From Strongylocentrotus purpuratus (lineage: Eukaryota; Echinodermata; Echinoidea; Camarodonta; Strongylocentrotidae): a stretch of DNA of 64,000 bases. The notes beneath the pieces are model-generated. The model was not told the origin of the DNA. It saw only the letters and a list, made by a program, of their open reading frames with translations, and made no database searches. Positions within the stretch are counted from its first letter, which is position 1; every line of letters begins with the position of its first letter. The DNA is taken from the NCBI RefSeq assembly GCF_000002235.5, contig NW_022145613.1, positions 10,788,429 through 10,852,428 on the forward strand, read 5' to 3'. Below are positions 34,301 to 39,713 of this stretch, piece by piece. A program made the position numbers and the translations under genes.

Positions 34301-37229
34301 CCATGAGACCCAGACACAAATTAGCATTTTTATATTAGAAAGTACCATTGGGGGAAGCTCCAAACAAGTTTTCAGCTTCATTGAGTTCAAATTAAAGATT
34401 TTAGAGCAATTTTATGATGAAAAAAGGCCTATTTTCAGCACTTCTAATGTTACATTCAAAACATGCACTAATTGGTTACCGTATTTTTGCTAATGGGATG
34501 CAAAACTTGTGATTTTTTTTATCTGGATGTAGAATCTATGTTATAATTAATATTTCTGTCGAGTTAATTTCTATTATTTTAGTTTCTTATTCCATTTACA
34601 AGTGATACAATAATTGTGATATGTACATAACTTTGGTGTCCTGCAAATTTCAAATCTTACTAACTGAAGAATGGTGTATAAATAATAAATTTATCTACAA
34701 GCTTGCAATGTTATAATGTTTAGTTTCACTTTGATCTCCAATCAGATCATTTCATTCTGGGTCATGATTTAAAAAATATTTAGATTTCTGTAAATGGAAA
34801 ATGTTTGGTGTCCTGCAGTTATGTACACACCATGCAACAGAATCTATACAAAAGTCAAAAACATATTGTATTCTTTCAAAATGATAATGCAATGGTGTAC
34901 ACTGATAACATTGGATTCCCCATTTTAACTTGTATGTGTGATTGGTCAATAAACTCCTGATATTGAACTTATGATTGTTGGATTACGCCCATTTTATCTT
35001 CCGCGAGAGTTTAATCAGTTGTTTGTGATGGTGGTTTACATCCAACCGGGGGCTGATGTGGCTGTTAATAAAGAGTGTCCTGCTTTTCAATATTATATGT
35101 TCATTTGGCAATCTCTCAAAACAGGCCAAGAAGAAATTGGAAAGGCCACGTAAAATAGCATAATTGGGGTAGAATTAGCTTCTGTCGAGTCTCATTGTAC
35201 TGAGCAAATTGTTGATAAGGTCTGTGCAATCATGAAAGACAATACCCATCCACTTCATTTATTTTATTCATTTAATCGTTCTGGTATCCGACTTCACCCC
35301 ACCCCAACCCGGCTTTCACGATTCAGATATTCATTTGTACCCGACTCTGTTCATAAATTCAACTCACAGGTTAAACGTTAAACTTCTGCGTCAGAAATTA
35401 ATTGTATGATTTGAAATACCAATGACCAAGGCTTAATTCTGAAACTCATGATTTGAAGTACATGTACCAATGACCATTTTTGTCGCTTCATTATCTTTTG
35501 CATGTATTTGTTCCTTATTTCATCTATTTCATTCTATAAACGTGATGTATTTATTTCTTGTACTTTTGTTGAATATGACTGTAATGCCAGTGGAAAACAA
35601 TTTTCTATGTAACTTGTTTGCAAAGACCAAATAAAATATCTTGTATCTTGTATCTTGTATTTAATCAACAATGAATGGAAACTGAGTTATGTACGTGACG
35701 AGTTATGTACGTACACCATGGTTTTTTTCTTCAATAAGACCACCTATATTTAGTTATTTGTTATGGTAAGGTAGTAAACAATGTATAAGACATACACACG
35801 TCTGATTTGGTGAGAAAAATATTACAAAATATTGCAGTTTGAGCTTTTTCATGTCATGTACATAACTAAGACACCGTTATGAAAAGACACCGAGTTATGT
35901 ACGTTACTACCAATCAAAATTTGAAATAAATTATCATAAATGAATCAATTTATTTCTTTAGCATGAATTGCACCCTTCTCCATATTCATTTAAACAAACA
36001 TTTATTGAATTAAAGGAACAAGAAGGTATAATTTGAATGTAAAACTACTTGCTTTTGGTGTCCACAGTTATGTATGATTAAGTACAGAAATCTTACATTT
36101 CAGTCCTGAAATTGAAGTCGTTATAAGACTAATGCAAAACCATATCTGACAATAAGGCAAAGAGAAAGCATCTAGAGAATAAGATGAACTGTACATAACT
36201 CGGTGTCCACATTTGTTTTGGCCATATTCTAATAACTAAATTGAAAAAAGTTGATATGGCAATGGTTTTAAGTTTTGTTTACAGTATGTTTTAACATCTA
36301 AAGTACATTGTCAGAAAAAAATGAAATTATAAGAGAAATATCAGCATGAAGTGGACACCGAGTTATGTACGTAACATTTTCGATGATGTGATATTTGGCT
36401 ACTGATTGCCGTTTAACGGCAATTTGTTAAGGTCTGATTTTTGAGCTATGTGTTGCACAATGTTTGCAGATTACAAAAATAATGTTGCCACAGTCTATGA
36501 TTGACTTTTAAAATTCACCTCATGTGTAACACTTTTGTGCCCTTGATCAGAGCCATGCATGCCCTTGCTAAGGACATAAACACATACCGGTACGCATTTT
36601 TGCCTAATATATTATACACATGTATTCTCAATTTAAGGGTCAATGTCATATGGCACACTTGATAGAAAACAAAATGCACATTAGTTGTACATAGTCAAAA
36701 TAGCACATAACATACAACCAACTCTTAGCCAATCATTTGCTTAAAGCCCCACTGCACTACTTATAGCTACTTGCGCCCTCTATATAGTAAACAATGCTTA
36801 AGCTGTACCCGTTGGTCCCCCATGATCCCCTTTTTCTTATTTTAGTTGAGAGCTGATTTGGTGAGATAACCACCTGTCAGTGACCTTGCAGGGAGGTCTA
36901 ATCCCTCCTGGCCAACTTGCTGCAGATGGGCTTTAAGATTCACAATGGCAGTAATACATTTGAAAGTACTATTTACCATCAGGCAGTTCATTCATCTTCG
37001 GCAGGATAAATTCCTTTCTCAGCGGGGCTAAATGATCAAGCTCATCCATCTTCTTGGCAAAGCTGTCGCCGATAAGGTCCAGTCCGAACCTATCGGCCTT
37101 TTCCTTCAATTCTTCCATGGGTGTAAGCCCAGCCTGGCGGTCAGTCTTCATCAGCTTCTTGCGCGGTGGTGCTGCGCCATTCTCAGCATTCTTAGAACTA
37201 AACGACTCCGCAACTCGCTTGTCTGCCAT
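10217..37229 (-). CDS. KYNU: Kynureninase, complete 13-exon gene
   Basis: A PLP-dependent cytosolic hydrolase of tryptophan catabolism that cleaves 3-hydroxykynurenine to 3-hydroxyanthranilate and kynurenine to anthranilate, releasing alanine. Thirteen exons on the minus strand join in phase to 1506 nt (501 codons plus TGA). Family landmarks in order: [20 protein letters not shown] and GLQPK (near residue 85 onward), LTVNLHLLL (about 168-173), [22 protein letters not shown] PLP-pocket motif read here as [14 protein letters not shown] with its Asp and His, and CTYKYLNSGAG, whose Lys304 should form the Schiff base. GWWGH and [10 protein letters not shown] follow, then a C-terminal [14 protein letters not shown]. 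The N terminus is about 30 residues longer than I recall for human KYNU and carries a basic PPRKK patch. ATG at 37227-37229 is the first Met in its exon, but the frame stays open to an acceptor at 37256, so a further upstream exon could add residues. Confidence 0.95.
10364..10943 (-). other. KYNU intron 12
   Basis: 580 bp, AT-rich, with a TATG/ATGT short repeat next to the donor around 10910-10927. I recognise nothing else in it. Confidence 0.8.
10944..11177 (-). CDS. KYNU: KYNU exon 12
   Basis: 78 whole codons, phase 0 at both ends, donor gtaagt. It encodes [50 protein letters not shown] and KRGIV, the C-terminal small domain of kynureninase. Third positions are GC-rich compared with the surrounding introns, as expected for coding sequence. 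Confidence 0.95.
11178..12147 (-). other. KYNU intron 11
   Basis: Contains the 137-bp MITE at 11315 and A/T homopolymer runs (11720-11735, 11875-11890). The open frames at 11553 and 11747 are AT-rich and lack any splice or family support. Confidence 0.8.
11315..11451. mobile_element. MITE, CTGGGACCC family, copy 1
   Basis: CTGGGACCCATTTCAC at the left is mirrored by GTGAAACGGGTCCCAG at the right. The interior (GCTACTGAAATCCTT, CAGCAGATTTGTCACTGAT) is shared with the element at 27404. It lies in KYNU intron 11. Confidence 0.85.
12148..12233 (-). CDS. KYNU: KYNU exon 11
   Basis: Acceptor TTTGAATAG|AGCTGG, donor AGAT|gtaagt. It encodes [20 protein letters not shown] and then TCPLRASLD, the GxRISNP segment of the family. 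The first Glu codon is split G|AG. Confidence 0.95.
12540..12836 (+). mobile_element. LINE 3' fragment with TTGAACT tail
   Basis: It resembles the untranslated end of a CR1/L2-type LINE and finishes with AATAAATTGAACTTTGAACT, a short tandem heptamer tail typical of those clades. It contains the inverted words GGGGGTAGTC and GACTACCCC. 5'-truncated and non-coding. Confidence 0.6.
13468..13614. repeat. Inverted repeat, two 22-bp arms
   Basis: The arm at 13468-13489 (CACTATGAACATGACAGACA and two more bases) is exactly mirrored at 13593-13614. About 100 bp separate them. Possibly the core of a decayed MITE spanning roughly 13300-13640. Confidence 0.8.
13779..14152. mobile_element. TTAA-flanked MITE, family B, copy 1
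   Basis: Left end TTAAAGGTAAAGACAAGTAT and right end ACTGGTCTTTACCTTTAA form inverted termini with TTAA sites. The 374-bp body is nearly the same as the copies at 15916 and 33288 (GCCGGGAAACCGCCTACTAA, ATGCTAGATGCTAGATGATC). Confidence 0.9.
14333..15385. mobile_element. 1.05-kb element with internal tandem repeats
   Basis: The termini GTCTCGCCTGCATAAC and GCTACGCAGGCGAGAC are imperfect inverted repeats. Inside are about three degenerate units of roughly 160 bp (each with AAATCGGT..GAGAAATGA and TTTGCATAAATTA), then two 191-bp units (14935, 15126), then a GCCGCCGCC-rich end. No transposase frame. Probably a non-autonomous DNA element carrying satellite DNA. Confidence 0.7.
14935..15314. repeat. 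Two 191-bp tandem units with TGACCT half-sites
   Basis: GATGCCACAACAAAGTC at 14935 and GATGCTACAACATAGTCC at 15126 begin near-identical units that share GAAATTCTACTCACATGATT and TTAACCTTAGGTTAAGTTTT. Both contain runs of TGACCT/TGACCTT words resembling nuclear-receptor half-sites. The second has the fuller string TGACCTTTGACCTTGAC. Confidence 0.85.
15916..16286. mobile_element. TTAA-flanked MITE, family B, copy 2
   Basis: TTAAAGGTAAAGACCAGTAT at the left, ACTGGTCTTTACCTTTAA at the right, with TTAA on both sides. 371 bp, same body as copy 1 at 13779. Confidence 0.9.
16951..17415. mobile_element. 465-bp MITE with CCGTAATTAAC termini
   Basis: TA-flanked left end CCGTAATTAACGTTGTATAA and right end TACACCGTTAATTACGG are inverted. 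Subterminal TATTAACCGCACC is mirrored by GGTGCGGTTAATA. Mariner/Tc1-like TA targeting is inferred from the flanking TA. Confidence 0.85.
18216..18268 (-). CDS. KYNU: KYNU exon 10
   Basis: A 53-nt exon, acceptor TTTCTTTCAG|ATTGG, donor AATG|gtgagt. With split codons on both sides it reads [18 protein letters not shown], matching the conserved GWxGH region after the PLP lysine. It is too short to appear as an open frame on its own; phase agreement with exons 9 and 11 supports it. Confidence 0.93.
18269..19276 (-). other. KYNU intron 9
   Basis: Contains a degenerate AAT/ATT microsatellite at about 18340-18500. Otherwise AT-rich sequence with no recognised element. Confidence 0.8.
18340..18500. 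repeat. AAT/ATA degenerate microsatellite
   Basis: Runs of ATAATA, AATAAT and ATGATT words. The poly-isoleucine frame on the minus strand is an artefact. Confidence 0.85.
19277..19350 (-). CDS. KYNU: KYNU exon 9
   Basis: Acceptor TCTGTTTCAG|TATCTG, donor CCCAA|gtatgt. It encodes [20 protein letters not shown] then SMEP, continuing the catalytic YKYLNxGAG motif across the exon 8-9 junction. The last Lys codon is split AA|A. Confidence 0.95.
19351..20147 (-). other. KYNU intron 8
   Basis: Holds the duplicated 135-bp unit at 19846-20115. The remainder is AT-rich with no recognised feature. Confidence 0.8.
19846..20115. repeat. Imperfect duplication of a GTTTCA-containing unit
   Basis: TACAATCATCTAGGCATTGT near 19850 and TACAATCATCTGGGCATCGC near 19992 begin similar units of about 140 bp (CATAAGAACACGTTC / CATAAGAACAAGTTC). 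The second ends TTTTGTGAAACGTTGCCC, an inverted match to GGGCATCGCTTCACGAAAC. It is likely a partly duplicated MITE. Confidence 0.7.
20148..20246 (-). CDS. KYNU: KYNU exon 8 (PLP lysine)
   Basis: 33 whole codons, acceptor TTTACACAG|GGTTG, donor ACAAG|gtaagt. It encodes [20 protein letters not shown] then [13 protein letters not shown]. The Asp and His of FDLAH contact PLP in the family, and the final Lys (codon 304) is the predicted Schiff-base lysine. Confidence 0.97.
20517..20761. repeat. Imperfect tandem duplication, period 131 bp
   Basis: AGTTTGACCTAGACGA (20517) and AGTTTGATCTACACGA (20648) start units that both contain TGGTCRTAAAARAATGCTAA, repeated TAATGACCAGT words, and end GGCAAAAGGAAA..CCCACAGA. 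Confidence 0.8.
21294..21632. mobile_element. MITE with AAGGGTGCGTTC termini
   Basis: Left TAAGGGTGCGTTCCAGCAAT and right GTCGCTTGAATGCACCCTTA are inverted repeats flanked by TTA/TA. Subterminal GTTCAAGCAATTTTTC and ATCACTTGAACGCACC repeat the terminal motif internally. Non-coding. Confidence 0.8.
22260..22406 (-). CDS. KYNU: KYNU exon 7
   Basis: 49 whole codons. It encodes [40 protein letters not shown] and ITKAGHTK, the family's central domain segment ending just before GCYVGFD. Acceptor TATCTTAG|GGAGAG, donor CAAAG|gtgagt. Confidence 0.96.
22628..22930. mobile_element. Single-arm copy of the fold-back element
   Basis: From AGACCGAATTTTCCGTCTCT to about AATCGACATCCATG it matches one arm of the palindrome at 53034-53647, including GTTAGCCTCTTATTGGGGTA and AATTAGGCCTAGGCTATAAT, with scattered substitutions. 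The opposing arm is absent here. Confidence 0.85.
23096..23443. mobile_element. MITE with CATCAGCTC/GAGCTGATG ends
   Basis: The left part GTCTCCATCAGCTCAAGATT then GCCAAATAGCCC is mirrored by AGCGGGATATTTGGCAATCT then CGAGCTGATGAAGAC at the right. Several internal partial copies of the same words (GTCTTCATCAGCTTGAGAAT, AATAGCGGGATATTTTGCAA) show internal duplication. Confidence 0.75.
23562..23636 (-). CDS. KYNU: KYNU exon 6
   Basis: 25 whole codons: [20 protein letters not shown] then VEPRK. Acceptor GCCAACCCAG|TATGCG, donor GAAAA|gtaagt. It continues KAFPSDH of exon 5 as SDHYAVES, as in the family. Confidence 0.96.
23637..24562 (-). other. KYNU intron 5
   Basis: Contains a 386-bp TTAA-flanked MITE (23748-24133). 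The rest is unremarkable AT-rich sequence. Confidence 0.8.
23748..24133. mobile_element. TTAA-flanked MITE, family C
   Basis: TTAAAGGGATCCGGTAAC at the left and GTTATACGATCCCTTTAA at the right are inverted termini with TTAA. The interior contains a hairpin GAAAACCGTTCGCCTGACGG then TTTTC. Confidence 0.85.
24563..24634 (-). CDS. KYNU: KYNU exon 5
   Basis: 24 whole codons: [20 protein letters not shown] then PSDH. Acceptor ATTATCTTGCAG|ATG, donor ATCAT|gtaagt. KAFPSDH is strongly conserved in kynureninases. Confidence 0.96.
24635..26234 (-). other. KYNU intron 4
   Basis: Dominated by the 664-bp long-TIR element at 25065-25728. A G homopolymer occurs around 26096-26107. Confidence 0.85.
25065..25728. 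mobile_element. TA-flanked MITE with about 200-bp TIRs
   Basis: Flanked by TA. The left arm (25065 to about 25264), starting CAGTGTGAGTCAAAAAACGT, is mirrored by the right arm (about 25527-25728), ending TTTTTTTGACTCACACGG. Matching blocks include GGAGGCATTGTTTGC / GCAAACAATGCCTCC and GACTTGCGCCAAAGT / ACTTTGGCGCAAGTC. TA targeting and the terminus suggest a mariner/Tc1-type element. No transposase. Confidence 0.9.
26235..26296 (-). CDS. KYNU: KYNU exon 4
   Basis: A 62-nt exon encoding [20 protein letters not shown] with a split first Gly codon (G|GT). Acceptor TCTCTTTTAG|GTTG, donor TTATTG|gtgagt. [11 protein letters not shown] is a family signature contacting PLP phosphate. Confidence 0.95.
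26297..27236 (-). other. KYNU intron 3
   Basis: Contains the GATGAT microsatellite at 26925-27170; otherwise no recognised feature. Confidence 0.8.
26925..27170. repeat. GAT/GATAAT degenerate microsatellite
   Basis: GATGATAATGATGATGTATA and similar words run across about 245 bp. Histidine-tyrosine-rich frames here are artefacts. Confidence 0.85.
27237..27319 (-). CDS. KYNU: KYNU exon 3
   Basis: 83-nt exon, acceptor TTGTTTCAG|GGGAG, donor TATAG|gtaaga. It reads [20 protein letters not shown] then ADMSNII, matching the G-H-x-x-G-x-x-PW region of kynureninases. Val and Gly codons are split at its ends. Confidence 0.94.
27404..27560. mobile_element. MITE, CTGGGACCC family, copy 2
   Basis: CAGGGCCCCATTTCACAAAA at the left and TTTGTGAAACAGGTCCCC at the right. 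The interior matches the 11315 copy (GGCTACTGAAATCCTTGCTT, TTATCAGCAGATTTGTCACT). Confidence 0.8.
29801..30188. mobile_element. MITE with ATTCTCGCTACCC termini
   Basis: ATTCTCGCTACCCTAAATAG at 29801 is mirrored by CTATTTGGGGTAGCGAGAAT ending at 30188. The 388-bp body is more GC- and CpG-rich than the flanks. Confidence 0.85.
31951..32165 (+). mobile_element. tRNA-derived SINE
   Basis: The tRNA-like head has an A box (TAGCTCAGTCGGTAGAGC, 31962-31979) and a B box (GGTTCGAAACC, 32005-32015). The body, AGTCGATGCGCTAGTGCCCT then TTGGTAAGGCATTA, is shared with the minus-strand copy at 2737. It ends with ACCACCATCAACC-type tail repeats. The internal pol III promoter is inferred from the boxes. Confidence 0.88.
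33288..33739. mobile_element. TTAA-flanked MITE, family B, copy 3 (duplicated)
   Basis: Same termini as copies 1 and 2 (TTAAAGGTAAAGACCAG, CTGGTCTTTACCTTTAA). It is 452 bp because a 78-bp internal segment (33437-33514) is repeated directly at 33515-33592. It ends only 48 bp from the KYNU exon 2 donor side. Confidence 0.9.
33788..33908 (-). CDS. KYNU: KYNU exon 2
   Basis: Acceptor CTGTTATAG|TTGATC, donor CAAAGT|gtaagt. With the G from exon 1 it reads [40 protein letters not shown]. The [12 protein letters not shown] motif is a hallmark of kynureninase. Confidence 0.97.
34617..36382. repeat. Cluster of GTTATGTAC / GTACATAAC motifs
   Basis: The words occur on both strands near 34620, 34815, 35685, 35705, 35860, 35893, 36068, 36190 and 36360, often next to GGTGTCC or GGACACC (for example GGACACCGAGTTATGTACGT). 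The spacing is irregular, so this is not a simple satellite. It may be a decayed element with a repeated end motif. Confidence 0.6.
35375..35670 (+). mobile_element. LINE 3' tail with TATCTTG repeats
   Basis: T-rich 3'-UTR-like sequence ends AATAAAATATCTTGTATCTT, a tandem TATCTTG tail as seen at the ends of CR1/L2-type LINEs. 5'-truncated and non-coding. Confidence 0.55.
36741..36936. mobile_element. TTAA-flanked MITE, family A, copy 3
   Basis: TTAAAGCCCCACTGCACTAC at the left and GATGGGCTTTAA at the right. 196 bp, body the same as the other family A copies. It ends 40 bp from KYNU exon 1. Confidence 0.9.
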
Positions 37230-37256
37230 TGTTGGAGATGGTTCTGACTGCTGTGC
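36977..37256 (-). CDS. KYNU: KYNU exon 1 (first coding exon found)
   Basis: Coding from ATG at 37229 down to GATG|gtaaat at 36977: [20 protein letters not shown], the basic PPRKKLMK, then a helical [20 protein letters not shown] region ending [10 protein letters not shown]. The exon extends upstream to 37256, where CTCACTAACTCAG|GCACAG is a good acceptor. Part of it is therefore 5' UTR, or coding if an upstream exon supplies an earlier start (the frame reads AQQSEPSPT before the Met). Confidence 0.85.
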
Positions 37257-38611
37257 CTGAGTTAGTGAGAAAAAAAGTATCTTCAGTTTTAAAAATACAG
37301 TTGATTTATGGTCATGTTAATTTACACTGTGAAAGAAACCGTCTAATATGCTATTGGAATAATCAAAATGATATGAAATTATCTTAGTCTTACGGAAAGT
37401 CACATGCACTGTATATAGATGTGTGTATATGGGTCTACACAAACATGTCGCATGAAAGTTTGGTCCAAATATGAGGACATTTGAAATGTAATCCTTTTCA
37501 GGGACATTTTTCATGTTATAAAAACATTAAAAAAGCCCACAACTTATTAATCATCTTTCCCAAAACTTAAATTTCTCTTTAAAGGCTACACTGTAAGTCC
37601 ACTCCAAAAATAACTTACTTTCACTAAATGCAGAAAACAAAGCAAAAAAAAAGATTGAGGAAAATCAGATCACTAATAAGGAATTTATGATTTTTACATG
37701 CAAAACTATGGAACAATGAAAATCACCACACAAATTGCCGAATTGGTTATTAGTTTGTGACGTCATTGCCTAACTATATATCAATCGATTTACATATCTT
37801 CTTATCACATTAATTTCCCTTTTCATCCCCTAGAATTTGATTTCCCCATGCCTTTGCCCAGGTTATATGATACGTATCATATTACGTGCATGACATAATT
37901 TCACAATCTTTTAAGAACTTCGAAAAATTGATACTATTTTTCGGAGTACGGTATTGTGTAATCGTAATAATTCATTTTGATATAATATAAATAGTTTATC
38001 AAAATTCACATTTTTCATGATTTAACAGAATTACAGAAATTACTCTATATTAGTGCATCCACGAAAAAACATCACTAGATCTATCAATAACCAATATAAC
38101 TTGGATGCTGGTGTGAGGAAATAAGATTTTTAGGGGGAAAATTGGAAATGTATTTTATCAATAAAAAGCGGAAACAATTATAGTGAGGCAGTGACGTCAC
38201 AGACTCATGAGAGAGTTGCCAATTTGTATTGTGATTTTCAGAATTTTTCATGTCATTTAAAAATTCATAACTCTTTTATAATATAGTTATCCGATTTTGC
38301 ACAAACCTTTTTTGATTGATTTGATTGGTTTGTCTGATTTTTCTGCTTCTATTGAAAGTGAATTATTTTTGGAGTGGACTTGCCCTTTAAGTAGACGTTT
38401 TCATAAAAAGTTTTCAGATGCATGAGCGAGGTATATATTTAAAAATTACTATATGCTTTACATAGTAGGGTAAAAAGTTGATTCATTCAGCAAGGAAATA
38501 AATATCTAAATGTTATTCTACAGACCTAGAATCTATAGACCTCCTGCATGGAGTTTAATTTTCTGTAAAATGCAATTTGTTCTATCAAGCTTTCAAAGTT
38601 CAGGGGTTGAA
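37257..38611 (-). other. Upstream of KYNU exon 1, probable 5' intron
   Basis: The acceptor at 37256 implies that this is intron or that the first exon lies further upstream. It contains the 812-bp TTAA element at 37579-38390. No leader exon could be fixed. Confidence 0.5.
37579..38390. mobile_element. TTAA-flanked inverted-repeat element, 812 bp
   Basis: Left TTAAAGGCTACACTGTAAGT then CCACTCCAAAAATAA. Right TTATTTTTGGAGTGGACTTG then CCCTTTAA. The inverted similarity extends inward (AAATTGCC..TTTGTGACG and TGACGTCAC..AATTTG). No transposase frame. Confidence 0.85.
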
Positions 38612-39328
38612 CATATGACAACTATATTTGTAGAAAACGGAAATTAAGTTGATATACCTCATTTTATCGCATTAATTACCTTGCAAAAAATTACAATGTG
38701 ATTGCACTTATAAGAATGTATTTAAAGGGTATTTCAGTTCAATTTCATCATTATGCTTGTATGTATTGTATACATGAATGAGCATTAGATGTGAACCTGA
38801 ATTGAAACCCCCCTTTTGCAACGTAAATTCATGCAGAGTATTTGAACTGAGAGTTGATCCAGGTTATTTTCTCGATTTCTAAATCCAGTACTTGCAAATA
38901 CAGCTAATTGCTAGTCATAAATGGTGAGTTGCAAGGTCTGAGTGTTTGCGACTCGCGGTTAAATTTAATTTAACTCAGATGCTGTAATAAGATACTTGGT
39001 ACAAGCTCTGTACTCATGAAGTAATCTCACGATACAATTTGAACTGTAAATCTTGAATAAAGATTTGTTTTCCTGCATGCGCAATTGATCATGTACGTTT
39101 CAAGATAAGTAGAAATTGAAATTTTGAGATGTAGATCTATATGTATACATATATTGATATATTTTGAACTATTAATGTTGATAAGGAACAAATAATCCAA
39201 GTCATTTCTATGAAGCTAAAAAGGGGTAAATTAATTATTAATTTAAAGGAGCAAGTGTGATGGAATTAGTTGACATAGAATAAATTAGCAAGTCAACCCT
39301 ACTACGACTTTTCATTGACTGTTTCTTC
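38612..39328 (+). repeat. Left LTR variant, 717 bp
   Basis: Starts CATATGACAACTATATTTGT like the other LTRs and ends GACTGTTTCTTC. It lacks the 806-bp segment found in the other two, being joined at a single GGAGC (39248-39252). It differs from them at several further bases (for example GTGTTTGCGACTC against GTGTTTGAGACTC), so it belongs to a slightly different copy. Confidence 0.88.
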
Positions 39329-39519
39329 TGTCAAAGTGTAGTGGCGTAGGATGACGCTTGTTGCACTCTCTGCATGTGCTTCTCACTCGACATTTTTTGG
39401 TCAGATGACCTCTCTTGAGACACCCGTAACTGGCAAAGAAAACGTACAAGACAGGCAAATGATGACTCAACAAGTCATCGTAGGTAATCAGAGAATCTAC
39501 GCAGTCCTCTGGAATCCTT
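39325..39519. other. Shuffled BEL fragments
   Basis: Three pieces of the element's own internal region are joined in mixed orientation. 39325-39430 is the inverse of 46180-46285 (zinc-knuckle region). 39434-39471 is a direct copy of 41267-41304. 39478-39519 is the inverse of 45702-45743 (gag frameshift region). Junctions show a few bases of microhomology. Confidence 0.9.
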
Positions 39520-39586
39520 GGTAGTATAGTGGTAAGTATCTCCGCCTGTCACGCGGAAGACCGGGGTTCGATTCCCCGCCACGGAG
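39515..39586 (+). tRNA. tRNA-Asp (GTC) sequence captured in BEL array
   Basis: A 72-nt cloverleaf: acceptor TCCTTGG/CCACGGA, D arm TAGTATAGTGGTAAGTAT, anticodon stem TCCGC/GCGGA with loop CTGTCAC (anticodon GTC at 39548-39550), T arm CGGGG TTCGATT CCCCG, discriminator G, no intron. Acceptor position 4 is a T opposite C, a mismatch. The first five bases (TCCTT) also continue the inverted BEL fragment, so the true 5' bases may have been replaced at the junction. It is followed by CCA, but that CCA also belongs to the LTR sequence. It may be a functional gene or a pseudogene. Confidence 0.8.
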
Positions 39587-39713
39587 CCATGTTAATGTGA
39601 TCGTTTATGAGAGTTAGTTTATCTGACAAAAAGGAGTATTCTGACTTACGTCATGGGCTGAAATAGCGCCATCTACGCTTTCCTAATTCCGACATAGCAG
39701 TAGCAACGAATTG
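39583..39713 (+). repeat. LTR fragment joined to pol
   Basis: Collinear with 43841-43971 of the middle LTR (GGAGCCATGTTAATGTGATC onward). It then switches to pol at a shared TTG (39711-39713 equals 47419-47421), deleting about 3.45 kb of LTR, gag and protease. Confidence 0.88.

Larger units (their letters stand above)
33909..36976 (-). other. KYNU intron 1
   Basis: Contains a G homopolymer (34191-34206), a cluster of GTTATGTAC motifs (34617-36380), a LINE 3' tail (35375-35670) and TTAA MITE family A copy 3 (36741-36936). Confidence 0.8.

Noticed and set aside
37032..37260. Plus-strand open frames over KYNU exon 1
   Set aside because: They are antisense to a well-supported exon and have no family similarity.
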